Assembly (NCBI RefSeq): GCF_000247815.1 | Contig: NC_021675.1 | Span: 63,576,468 to 63,640,467 of the forward strand | Reading direction: 5' to 3' | Source of the DNA: Ficedula albicollis | Lineage: Eukaryota > Chordata > Aves > Passeriformes > Muscicapidae | DNA length: 64,000 nucleotides | Part shown: positions 51,765 to 62,722 of the stretch, in pieces | Layout of the letters: each line of letters opens with the position of its first letter | How positions within the stretch are numbered: position 1 is the first letter of the stretch | Translations under genes and position numbers: made by a program | The notes under the pieces: model-generated | The model's input: the letters and a program-made list of their open reading frames with translations, nothing else | The model's database searches: none | Told to the model about the DNA's origin: nothing

Positions 51765-52585
51765 CCTGAGGCATTGATTTCCTTCCTCTTTATTCATCAC
51801 TGGGAGAACCTTACTTGGAGGACTGCATCTGGTTCTGGGCTCCCCAGTACAAGACTGAAGCAAGTGCAACAAAGGGTGACAAAGATGATGAAGGGTCTGG
51901 ATTATCTGTTCTGTGAAGGCAGGCTGAGAGACCTGGGACTGTTCAGCCTGGAGAAGAGAAGGCTCAGGGGATCCTACTAATGTAGATATCTTAAGGGAGT
52001 GGGCATAGAGGAAGTGGCAGTGCCCAGTGACAGGACCAGAGGCAATGAGCACAAACTGAAACACGAAAGGTTCCCTCTGAAGATCAGGAAACACTGCTTT
52101 AATCTGAGCGTGACTGACACTGGCACAAGTTGCCCTTGTGGAGTCTCCATCCTTGGAGAATTAAAAAAGCCATATGGACAAGGTCCTGGGCAACCAGCTC
52201 GAGCTGGCCCCTCTGAGCAGCAGGGCTGGACCCAGGTAACCACCAAAGGTTCCTTTCAACCTCCCTGACTGGCTCAGGGGATCCTACTAATGTAGATATC
52301 TTAAGGGAGTGGGCATAGAGGAAGTGGCAGTGCCCAGTGACAGGACCAGAGGCAATGAGCACAAACTGAAACACGAAAGGTTCCCTCTGAAGATCAGGAA
52401 ACACTGCTTTAATCTGAGCGTGACTGACACTGGCACAAGTTGCCCTTGTGGAGTCTCCATCCTTGGAGAATTAAAAAAGCCATATGGACAAGGTCCTGGG
52501 CAACCAGCTCGAGCTGGCCCCTCTGAGCAGCAGGGCTGGACCCAGGTAACCACCAAAGGTTCCTTTCAACCTTCCTGACTGTGTT
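51765..52585 (+). mobile_element. CR1 LINE fragment (end of ORF2 and 3' region) with duplicated 3' part
   Basis: Sense orientation: cactgggagaaccttacttg, gaggactgcatctggttctg, then gttcagcctggagaagagaa, gtgacaggaccagaggcaat, and finally aaaggttcctttcaacctcc. These follow the order of avian CR1. The final 310 bp occurs twice in tandem (51961-52270 and 52271-52580), so the element appears to have two 3' ends in series. The typical ATTCTRTG octamer tail is not seen; sequence stops at cctgactg. Confidence 0.93.
51961..52580. repeat. Tandem direct duplication, 2 x 310 bp, within CR1
   Basis: Both units start ggctcaggggatcctactaa and end ctgact. The only difference I noticed is caacctccctg versus caaccttcctg. 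Duplicate frames of 89 codons on each strand arise from this and are not genes. Confidence 0.95.
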
Positions 52586-53591
52586 TTGCAAATAGTTCTG
52601 CTACTGGTAGAAGAACCAATCCAAGGTGTCTTAAAAGGGTACAGAGCTGGCGATTCTTCAGTCATTAATGAGGATCTCATTTGATTTGAATAGGCAGAAA
52701 AAGGGTGTATCCACACTGGCATCTCACTTCCAGGCAGAGGTGGTGCTGAAGCAGATCTTGGTATTGTCCCAGTCCATGGTGTGAATGGTTTCAGTTCACA
52801 TCACAGAGCAGCCTGAGAACAGTTGACCTAGATTCCTTTCAGATGAAACTAAATAGGAACACTCTTTTCTCCTAATCTTTCCCAATTATTTCAGGAGCTG
52901 CTAAGTGAGGTAGCAGATTAGATATCTGAGCATTAAACCAAAGAAGTGTCAGGAGGATGTGTGCTTCTAATTCACTTAAGTGCTTTGAAAGTCCAAATAT
53001 GGTTTTCATCTCTACCTAAAGTTCTTTCACCTTCTTAAAGAATCCTTACTCTTCTTACTTTTATTTGACAATATTCTTTAGTCGTCAGCTTTGTTTTTAC
53101 ATATCTAATGAGCTTTTCTCCATTCAGAAACTTTAAATTACAGAATCTGCTGACTTGCATTTTCCAGCCTGCAGTTTAATGATCCAGAGAGAAATCTCAG
53201 TTGTACAGTCACAAAGCTCAATAAAGGGAAAGACGTGGACTTGAAGCTAAAGAGCAGTGTTTGAGGCTTTTAATGGATTACACTTCAGTGCTGTGTTATT
53301 CTCCTGCATTTAATGTGATCCAAGAAGTACTGGCCTACTATTCAGTGTATTTGTATTCTGATTCCAGTCATGTTCCTGATCTACTTTTTCAGGAAAGCAA
53401 CAGCAAATACATGCCTCCTTTCTCTTGTTTGTAGAATGGACATGAAACTTAAAATATTTTTAAGGTTTTTAAATGAAGAACATAAAGGTAAATAGTATTA
53501 TTTCATTAGGTCATGGTGCAGGATATAAGCCTTCTCAGGAGATTTCCCTGATGGAAGAGTCTCTTTTGAATTGCTTCATAACATTAAAATG

Positions 53592-53664
53592 TCCTTTTGC
53601 TTCTAAGACTCTCCTGAATGGCAGCTGAAAATTGCCATTCAGGAGAGTCTTAGAAGCAAAAGGA
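53592..53664. repeat. Perfect 32-bp inverted repeat with 9-nt loop
   Basis: Arm 1 is 53592-53623 (starts tccttttgcttctaagact, ends gaatggca). Arm 2 is 53633-53664 and is its exact reverse complement (starts tgccattcaggagagtct). The loop is gctgaaaat. A transcript of either strand would fold into a 73-nt hairpin with no mismatch. Confidence 0.96.
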
Positions 53665-55074
53665 ATCAGAATACTGGCATTTTCTTTAGTGTTGCTTAGG
53701 ACTTCATGTGCTCCAATAAGAATTTTCAATATAGAGAATTTTTTTATAGTGCATCTAAAAATGCACAGATGATTTGGAATCTTTTGAATCTAATAAACAA
53801 GAGGCAAACAAATAAGTGTTCTTTTTTTTCTAGATCTACTTCTGCACAAACTACTGCATGAGGTGGGTCATCACAAGGTCTTACCTGTATTTTGGAAGAA
53901 TACCTTCTTCAAAAAGGATCCATCACCCACTGTTTTATAGTACACATATGGCTCACTCTGAATGGACAAGGCAGAACATAATTTATTTATAATAGGGTTT
54001 TGACTGCCCAAGCTTTGACATACTTTGAAATACAATGAAGCACATACTACTCTGAATGGTCCCATTTTCATCAAAGATATGGCATATTATTTCCCTCAAT
54101 TTTGTGTTTAGGGCAAGAACATGACAGCAGAAGAGCTTTTTAAAATCCTAATTTCCTATTAGAGGGTGCTTGGGAAGTTCAAATCAAAACATTTGGCAGA
54201 AATTTGTTTGGCTTGGGCAGAAGACTCTCAGCTTTACCATCAATAATCTGCCTGGTTTCTGGCCAGCTTGCTTGTCTGGCTTCCTCACATCTTGAGCTCT
54301 CCAGCAGCCCAGGAAGCAGAAAAGCAGATGATATTATGGGAATGCCAAAAACTGGGTTCTTGGATCTGAGAAGGCTCAGCATTTCTGAGTCCTCAAGTCT
54401 GTGTAATCAGGTAGACAGTCTGTCCCCAAATCAGACTGTGAGTCTGTGTAGAGACTCTGGAGAGTATTTAGGAATGGCAGAACCAAATTTTTCATTTTTT
54501 TGGGGACTGTTTCTGACACTTCATGCTATGTTTGAAATGCCTTTTTGCCTTTGGATTATGCTGAAGACATTACAGCTAAAAAGGGGAATACACTTCATGG
54601 TGAAGAAAAGCAAAATATACATTTTTTTTACAGTACAGGGATACCTGTAGTTACAGCTGTGGAATTTGGCTTCTAATATGTGTTCCATAAATAGCTGGTG
54701 GGTTTGAAAGGTGAACTTTGCCAGTGGCAATTACTGTGGATTCTTCAATGCCTTTCTGTCTGCCTGATTGCATCCATTAGTGATAATTAAATGAATGATA
54801 CTTGGTACTTGAAATAACATCTTTTTGTAGAAATATATGTATTCCAGTGCTTTGTGTTCAATATCACAGTGCATTAGAGTAATTTTGAAGGTTTTTTTTT
54901 AGAACTCATTTATAATTATACAGTATTGATAGAATTAAAGAATTTCTCCATCTGTTCTTATTTTTAGTACATGTACAATGTAGAATTAGACACAATTTTT
55001 CTAATATTTTACCAGGTATAAAATATTTCAGCTGAAGTACTTGCCTTAAATTAAAGAACACTGAAATGACCAGT

Positions 55075-55135
55075 AAAAAAACCAAAAAACAAAAAAACCA
55101 AAACAAACCAAAACGAAACAAAAAACCTACCAAAA
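55075..55135. repeat. A/C-rich low-complexity tract
   Basis: About 60 bp of A runs separated by C or CC (aaaaaaccaaaaaacaaaa type), with one G. It produces a Phe/Leu/Val-rich frame on the minus strand (54906-55133) that is not a gene. Confidence 0.9.
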
Positions 55136-57475
55136 TTCAATATAAATTAAACCTATTTATGTTTGTATTAAGATCACTTGCTAAGAACAGGATCTTAGAC
55201 TTTTTTTAACATCTGCCAGTGCACATTTTTGGCTCACATACAAATTACAGAAAATTTCACTTTATTCTGCTACAATTTTATGCTTACTGGGTACTGAGGT
55301 AGCTGCATAAAAATGTGCACATGTTCAAAAGGGGACTGCAGTAACAGAAGAACAAAAGAATGAACTGGCCATCACAAGTTAGTGACATTTTCTGTCCTCT
55401 GAGCTGCTGTTTTCTAACTTGAAAAACACTGGTGCATAAACTAAAGATGCCTCTAGATAGCTTTCAATTTGCAAAAAATCCCTGTTCCATAGATCATATG
55501 TCTGGCCAGCTTTGACATGTTTCTGGAGTTATAATTTCATAGGTGAGTGCACTTGAAAAATGTCTTCAGTTTGATAGGGACAAATAAGCTTTTGTTCCAC
55601 AGCAGGCATGCATGTCTTATCTTTGTTTCTATTCACAGCACTTTCAATAAGCATATTTTTTCTGGTCAGTATCAAGAAAATCTAATATATGTTAAAACAT
55701 ATGTTAAAATTTCATTTCCACTCTAATATTTTAACTTTGCTGTCACTGTTTTTTTAATACATAATATTTTAGCTTGCATATTTAGCACTTACAAAGCATT
55801 TAAAGATGAGTATAATCAACAATTCTCCTAATTGCTGACTATGGGTTTTGAGAGGTAACTTGCAAAGATTGGGAGAACAGCATTTTACAGATGCTATTGC
55901 AGTATATGGCTGGCTGTAAAGGAACATTTTAAAATTAATAATTTATGTGCCCCAGATATACTAGATTCTTGACTGAACAGAAATAATCATTATCCCCAAA
56001 GTCTCCAGTCAAAATCTTAGAAAAGAAGCAAAAAATTAAGAATGGTAGAGACATACCCATTTAAACACTCTAATTCTTTTTTTTTAGTGGTTACACTCTA
56101 AAATGTATATGAGATAGAGAATATATAGTTGTCTGATTATATTGAAGATATAGTATAATTATTTATTCTAAGTCTTGAGAAAGAGGGAAATTTTCAAGAT
56201 TTGCGAAAGTAGTGGGAGAATCGGATATTATATACATGGGACTAAAAGGGACCTCTCCTGTGATTACATACCCCCATGCCATATGGTCTCTTTTATAAAT
56301 TATCATCTTCATATGAAAAATTACTCCCACTAAGGACTATTCCAGAATTTTGTCTCTCCAAAATCTAGCACTTTAAATTTAAATTAATGTACTCAGCTAC
56401 TATGCCTATTTATTTTTGTGCAAAGACTGTAATGTAGTTTAAATCCTTCCTTCTTCACTGTTTGCACTCTTAGCAGACCACTGAACAGGATTAGCAATCC
56501 AGCTGCTTTTTCTTGATATTTGCAAAGGAATGGTTTCAAAAGGCTGAAATGCAGGCACAACAACTTCAGATTACTTGAAATGAATGGCTTTACTAAACTC
56601 TGGGTTGAGAAGAAGTCAGTGTGACATGAGAAAGAGAGCAGGGAGCTGAACTGACAGGAAAAAAAGGAAAGAAGAAAATGAAGCAATCCATGGAGAGGTT
56701 TTTAATGGTTGTCAAAGTGAATGAGGAACCATTGGATTTGTTCACTGATGTGGTCATGTTAATCTGTGCATTTTAAAATTAGGAGTATTTAAGAATGCAG
56801 CAGAATTCTGATTGTGCCAGATGCCTTAGAGCGAAGAGTGTGTGAACCAACAGAGAAAGCTGTTGCAGTCATTGCTGCCATCATGAATCCCCTTTTGGGG
56901 ATAACAGCTAAATGGCACAGAACTAGTGAAATTCAGAGGTCTAGAGAACTTGGGGAAAACAGATTTCACTCAAGTGCATAGGCAGGCAGCAGTCTTTGTC
57001 ATATCACTTACATATTTCAACCCAGGAAGTGATGCTTCTGACTCATGCTCCATCTTTAGTGTCTGTTGGAACTCATTTTGTCAAGAAGACCTATTCCTCT
57101 CATTGCCCAAATGCTCTATTGCTGTTTATTTATCTAACAACACAAAGAATGTTAAGCTGCACAGAGTTGAGTGTGCCCTTCATAAGTGTCTGGTGGAACA
57201 TACAGAGCTGAGTGATTCTGCATGAGAAGTGTAGAATTCAGGTGCTATCCTCTCAAAAGTTTTGTGCAGTCATAGCTTGGAAAAAATGTTTACCCAGTAC
57301 TGACTGGCAACACACTGAGCCTTCTGAAGGCATCCCACCTGGCTGGGGTGCCCGAGCACCTGCTGCATTGCTGACCTCCTGGAGCTGACAGCTTGTTGAA
57401 ATTCAGAGTGGGTTTCTCAAGACAGAGGCAGTCCAACCCTCCTCTATTTATAGCCTTGTTGACTTGGACTGGATT

Positions 57476-57621
57476 ACAAATGAGTAATTATTTAGGCCAA
57501 CACTTCTCTTTTCACAGTCTGTGGATTGAAATGTTTGTTTCTGCGCTAACAAATGAGTAATTATTTAGGCCAACACTTCTTTTTTCACAGTCTGTGGATT
57601 GCAATGTTTGTTTCTGCGCTC
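57476..57621. repeat. Tandem direct duplication, 2 x 73 bp
   Basis: Units 57476-57548 and 57549-57621 start acaaatgagtaattatttag and end tttctgcgct. Two differences: cttctctttt/cttctttttt and attgaaatg/attgcaatg. Confidence 0.94.
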
Positions 57622-59019
57622 CAAAAATGTTGCTCTGTCCCACACTAGACTATGAACTACCTCAAATCTAACATGAACCAAGTCTACAGGTGTAGCTGTA
57701 CGTAGATGTGTCACAAATGTCTTGGTTTCCTCAGCTCTGGCACTTGATCTTCTGGTACTTTGAATCACTGCATAATTTGGACATCATGGAAAAGCTTATG
57801 ACAGCTCATTAGCACACAAATCTGAGCGAGCCAGCACGGTCTGAGCACAGCTCAGGCAGAAGCTGGTTATCCTCATCATTATTATCAGGCCAGCCTCAGT
57901 GTCAATGACATGACATGAAACGTTGCAGACTGCTCTTCATTGCTGGCTTCATTAGAAAAGGTTTTGGCAGCAGCCAGAGCAACAACATCCACAGCTTCTT
58001 AGAGTTCTTGTCACTCCTCTGCCTCTAACCTCAGCTGCCAAAGAGCTGTGATGTGCAGCGAGGGATAACTTCAAAGGAAGCTGCTCAGTAATCATGTGGG
58101 TTTTGCTCTAGCAGTTACCAGCTCATATCACAGACCCTGCTCTTTCTCAGGTCTGTGAGGCACATGACAACATACATTATTTAATCATCCATCCTGTCAG
58201 GGCACTGCAGGTTCTGGGGCCACCTGGTATTCCTGCTTCACTTTCACTAGCCAGAAATGTCTTCCTTTTTAAAAGCTGTTGGTCCATTGAATCTCTCTTT
58301 GATTTTTATTGGAACAGTATGTGTTGAAGCAGCAATCTTTGTCAAACAAAACACTAATTAGCAGGGTCAGTGATGGCAAATCTGATCCCAAATTATTGAT
58401 TTGGCATAATTATAGATGCATTAGCACAGTAATAGTGAGCATAGTGTTACGGCATGATGAGTTGTTAAGTTACATGAATTATACTGAAGTTTAATTGTTT
58501 CGAGTCATGATAGCTCCACTATCCCACAGGGATGATTTTTTAAAAAATTTGGCTCTGATCTTTTTACTTTGAAGAGTAAAATGTTTTTTAAAGTTCAGAT
58601 TCTTGTGGGCTTTTTTCCTAGCTTCTTTTTTAAAGTGAGTTTTATGCTGCACAAGAAAATGAAAATAGATAAAATGTCATCAAACAGATAGTTATGAGTA
58701 GTGAAGTTGAAAACTGAGCACTCACACATACTCTATATACCTTTATATGACATGTAGTAGTGCTGTACTTCTTTATATATGAGCTATATAAATTAAATAA
58801 TTGTGCAAATTTTACCTAAAATTTAATTTTAAAAAAGAAATTAAACTGTTCACAAGAGATAAAATATCACTTTAAAATAATCTGAAAAAGTTGTAAATGG
58901 TAATTTTTTAATGCAGAAATGCAGGTATTATATAACAGAATATAAAAAACTGTTTATGTATATGTATAACAATTCTAACATGGAAAATAAAGCTGTAGAT
59001 TTTCAAATTTACCTTACAG

Positions 59020-59081
59020 CACTGGTAAAAAGAACAATGGAGTCCCTGCAGGAAACCACAACCTTGGAAGTGCCACTGAAG
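59020..59081 (+). CDS. POLN: POLN coding exon (ALVKRTMESL..VPLK)
   Basis: Coding exon of 62 nt, acceptor accttacag and donor gtaggg. It completes Ala and reads LVKRTMESLQETTTLEVPLK, ending in phase 0. It matches the helix after motif C in POLN (human A-L-V-R-R-T-M-E-S-L). The frame stays open through the donor into the intron, but POLN homology stops at the gtaggg donor and resumes in frame at 62062. The next exon starts with VPLKV, so the junction reads VPLK-VPLKV; the human protein has a similar-length L-Q-L-Q-VPLKV here, so the repeat is not an insertion. Confidence 0.93.
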
Positions 59082-62061
59082 GTAGGGACAATTTTGAATT
59101 CCCATTTCTTTCTCAGGCATACTTGGCTTTGTACATCATCATCGTCATTGTGTTAGGAATCTAGAAACATCTATTTTGCTTTTCACTTCAATAGTTTCAT
59201 TTTCATATTTGCCATAATTGCTTTTTCTAATTACTATAGAAGTTCCAAAGGAAAACAACTGTAAGTAAGAAAGTGTACTCCCTTTTGGAAGGTGAGATTG
59301 TCATAGCAATGCATATGGTGATTTAAAAATCTATTTCATTCATTGCCATGAAACTTCTGTTGGGTGTGGTAGAGTAGAAATATGTCCCTTTAATAGTCTT
59401 TCTAGATGTGCCAGGCATTCATTACTGCTGAAAAAATATTGCAAAAGATCTTTCTTCAGTAATTTTCACTTACAAAATGGGTCTACTTAACATTTCTGTG
59501 TGGATGCCTGACATACAAAGCAGCCAAATTCCTGGTCATTACTAAAGGTAGAGGACGTCATCTACCAGACCAACATCTGTAAAGAGTGAGCAGATACCTA
59601 CACAGCTATCTATATATTGGACCTAATTGTAATTACATTATAAAATACTTACATTTTTCTCTCTACAAAACTGGTGCCCATCACTGTTGCCTACTGCTCA
59701 GCATTTGTTGCTTGGTAAAAGACTAAAGCTCCTGGGAATCCCTAAATTTCAGTGAGCAGCAGCCCAAGGGTTTCCAGTTTCCTGACAAATGGAGTACTTG
59801 GTGTTGCCAGGTCACTCACTCAACAGTAACACTCCACAAGATTCAGGGACAGAAACAGCTTTATTCTAATTATTTCAGAGATGGTTGCAATCTAAAGACT
59901 CACAGTAATGGAAACAAATTAAAAAGACTTGATAATTTGTTTTGTATTTCTTCCTCCAGATCTTCTGTATCTATTGCAGCATTGCAGCCAGTTTGTGATG
60001 CTTTCTCTGGAGGTCTTGCAGTTACAAGACCCTTTATGGTCCTTAAGGAGCCCATCCTTCCCATAAAAATTGAGAAAGGATAGTGAAGGGTATCCAAGAT
60101 CTAAATTACTCTTTCTGTTTCCCATACTTATTTCCCCCCTCACTGTTCACTTAACCCTTGGAAGATTCTACATTCCTGTTTACTAAATATGGTTCAATGA
60201 GACGTTTTGGCCACACTGCCACACTGGGATTATGAATTTCTTGCACTGATACTCCCAAACTTTGCAAACTGCATTTCTGTAGGTTGTTTATGTTGTACCA
60301 CTGTGTTTGCCTTTCTTCTTTGGTTACAAATTTCTTTGGGGGGAGAAAACGAAGAAGAAGAAGCCAGAGTGTTGTAGGTTGTTTATGTTGTACCACTGTG
60401 TTTGTCTTTCTTCTTTTGTTACAAATTTCTTTGGGGGGGGGAAAAAGAAGAAGAAGAAGCCAGAGTGCTTCTCAAGGTATATTACATTTAAATATTTTTA
60501 ATCACTGTATTAGATACTTGGTACTCATGCTACTATAAGGTTCTTAAAAATAACCAAATATGGTATTATTGGTGGCATATAAAGTGAATAACAACACTAT
60601 AGTCCTTTCTGGATAGTTTTAGGAGACTTTTTGGTGCCTTTTTCAGAGGTAACAACCTTCATACTTTGTCTGAGGAAGTCATGGTCACAAAATAAATATG
60701 AGCACTATAATAGGTTTCTAAGAAAGACAAATGTTTACATGGTTACTGAGCGTGTTCATAGTTACAGGGGTAGAATATCATTTTACTGTTACAGTTTTCA
60801 GACTAACCAGTAAGTGGCAGAAGGTTTCTATGTCCTATGGACAAATGGGACATACCTTGTTACTCACCTCTGTCTAAAGTGTTTTACTGTCACACACTGA
60901 CAAATCCCTCTCAATGTATTAAACAGATGGATTCAATATATCATTCCCATGAAAACAGTTTTTTATTAAACACCAACTTAATAGGTGAAAAGAAACACAT
61001 TCTTGGACAATAAGTAGTTACCTGTGGCTTTCAAAGATTAGGACTTTTTAGTAGGCAGTAGAAATATTTGGAGATATACATTTCATTACCTTTGTTTGGT
61101 CTCCTTTTCTTAAGCAAATTACTGAAGGAGTCCTGACATACTTTTGCTTGTGCAGCATGTCAGACTACATCCATCATGAAGATACTTCACCTTCCTTTGA
61201 AGCCTCAAAAAGAGATCAATGACAGAGGCCAGATAGAAAATATAAAGTTTGATCTCAGAGAAGAAATTCAGAGTGATCTTAAAAAAAAAGTCTGTTTTTT
61301 GTTCATGTTGTTTACCCTTCTGTAGGAAAGTAGGAAAATATCTTTTAGGATTAGAGATGTTGAAGATGAAAAGATTTTCGTGAAATCTCCTGCTCTCCTT
61401 CAGCAGACTTACTTCAGCTAAATATGTATTATGTGCTCTGTTAATATGAATATTTTTTTTAATACAAAGAAAATATGTCACTAAAGTAGAGCACACATAT
61501 AGTCTTAATGGAGAGAGATCTATTTTTCTTCTTTGAGGTAAAGGATGCTTTATCTTTGAAGTAGCTTTTTTTTCCCCAAAATATAGTCCATGCTAATGAG
61601 GCAGCTTTCATGTCAACAAATCTACTGTGTACAAGAGCACCAGGAACTGCAAAACAAACTGAAATTAAACCAAAGCAACAATAAAATACCCCAGAATTTG
61701 AAAAGGGATGGGGTAAGAAATCGTAGAATCTTTATGCATTGCTGATGAAGTTGTTGATGATAAACATCAAAATCGTCATTTGTAGCTCTTTTAAAAGCAT
61801 AAGATGAATTTTTTTTAGTGTATTCCTTTCAATTCAATAGCATGTATTTGCAATTTGAAAACTAAAGGTTAGTTAAAATTGTTAAGGTATTTTTATCAGA
61901 ATTGTAGCAATAATTGAGTATTAATAAAAATGAAGAATGTTTCACGTTGGATAGGAATGTAATCTAGAGCAGTATCACATCCAAAAGGAAAAGCAAAAAT
62001 AGTAATCTTGCTATATGTGATGTGTTTATTTGTTTAAATTTTTTTTTTTTTTTCCTGACAG
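59082..62061 (+). other. POLN last intron, 3.0 kb
   Basis: Donor gtaggg, acceptor with a long T tract ending in cctgacag. It contains a 95-bp tandem duplication (60278) and several exon-like open stretches of unknown status between 59,900 and 61,720 (see findings). No mobile element was recognised. Confidence 0.85.
60278..60468. repeat. Tandem direct duplication, 2 x about 95 bp
   Basis: Copies at 60278 and 60373 start tgtaggttgtttatgttgta and end agaagaagccagagtg. Differences: tttgcctttc/tttgtctttc, tttggttac/ttttgttac and the length of a G/A run. Confidence 0.94.
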
Positions 62062-62130
62062 GTTCCCTTGAAAGTGATTCTCACTACTGGGAAATCATGG
62101 GGGTGTATGACAGAATTGCAGGAGATGTAA
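62062..62130 (+). CDS. POLN: POLN terminal coding exon
   Basis: Coding part of 69 nt with stop TAA at 62128-62130, acceptor a long T tract then cctgacag. It encodes VPLKVILTTGKSWG then CMTELQEM. The V-x-L-x-x-G-x-S-W-G motif is the normal end of family-A polymerase domains (strand plus W-G). The protein ends eight residues later; human POLN, as I recall, continues with a Pro/Ser-rich tail, so this bird protein is shorter at the C-terminus. Another frame stays open to 62194 but does not match the family. Confidence 0.95.
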   Translation, partial: VPLKVILTTGKSWGCMTELQEM

Positions 62131-62722
62131 AGCAGTCATTGGGGATGTTATTCAGTACCCAAACACCTCATTGGCCTGTGCTGATTCCTCGCTGAATCAC
62201 TAGGCAACAGCGCTGCTGGATCTTTCATAAGCACCTAATACTCTGCATGTGAATTTTTTTACTTCATTTTGTCTGTAGCCCTAGGCAACAGCAGTGAGAT
62301 AAAACTGGTTTTTACCAGTTCATTGTGTTTCCTTTAGCCAAGGTATCCAGCGGGGAGCTGCTTTTGTTCACAGCTAAATTACTACATGCAAGAAATGAAA
62401 CAAGACAGTATTAACCCTTTGGGAGCATCACAAATATATTTGAGTTACATGGATGTTTAGACTTTAATGTTAAATATTTTGTGAAGTGCTTGTGTAAAAA
62501 TACTTATAAGCTGGCAGTGTTTGAACTGTGTCAGATGCTTAACTGTTGTGTTCAGCTTATTTTGTATTTTGTGAGTAGAATGTAGCTGCTTGGTGTTCAT
62601 CACATATATTACATGTCCCATTCCTCAGACTTAGAAAAAGAGTTAATGAACTGAATTTTTATCAAGAATTTTGAAGCAAAATAGGTAAATAAAACTAGAA
62701 GCCTAAATGTATTAAAAATAAA
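62131..62722 (+). other. POLN: POLN 3' untranslated region
   Basis: Noncoding sequence after the TAA. Two candidate poly(A) signals close it. A TG/T-rich stretch (gagattgttgtcc) follows the second signal and could serve as the downstream element. Confidence 0.75.
62688..62722 (+). promoter_or_regulatory. POLN: Poly(A) signals (two AATAAA)
   Basis: AATAAA at 62688-62693 and 62717-62722, 558 and 587 nt after the stop codon. They are the first canonical hexamers noticed after the stop, in the correct orientation; either may be used. Confidence 0.7.

Larger units (their letters stand above)
49935..59019 (+). other. POLN intron, 9.1 kb
   Basis: Donor gtaaat, acceptor accttacag. Contains a CR1 with a 310-bp duplication (51765-52585), a perfect inverted repeat (53592-53664), an A/C-rich low-complexity tract (55075-55135) and a 73-bp duplication (57476). 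The longest open frame of the window (54204-54650, 148 codons, + strand) lies here without recognisable domains. From 57.3 to 58.5 kb the sequence is somewhat GC-richer but unassigned. Confidence 0.85.
6759..62722 (+). other. POLN: POLN gene, 3' part (ten coding exons plus 3' UTR)
   Basis: Ten exons on the + strand splice into one frame encoding the C-terminal 284 residues of a family-A DNA polymerase. POLN is chosen over POLQ because the joined segment [18 protein letters not shown] and the HADREQ..VVYGAG block fit polymerase nu as I recall it; POLQ has a different sequence there. The known role of POLN is a nuclear, low-fidelity translesion polymerase linked to crosslink repair and homologous recombination. 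All exon borders have AG acceptors and GT donors, and phases match at every junction. Introns run from about 0.5 kb to 18.6 kb. Upstream exons were not found between 1 and 6758 and presumably lie outside the window. The C-terminus stops soon after the GKSWG motif and lacks the longer Pro/Ser-rich tail I recall in human POLN. Confidence 0.93.

Noticed and set aside
51663..52404. Minus-strand frames of 143 and 101 codons
   Set aside because: They are antisense to a CR1 element and its tandem duplicate.
54204..54650. Longest open frame in the window, 148 codons on the + strand
   Set aside because: No domain, no splice partner, and composition changes halfway (Ser/Leu-rich then hydrophobic). A frame of this length is not surprising in 64 kb read six ways. 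It may lie in an old unclassified repeat.
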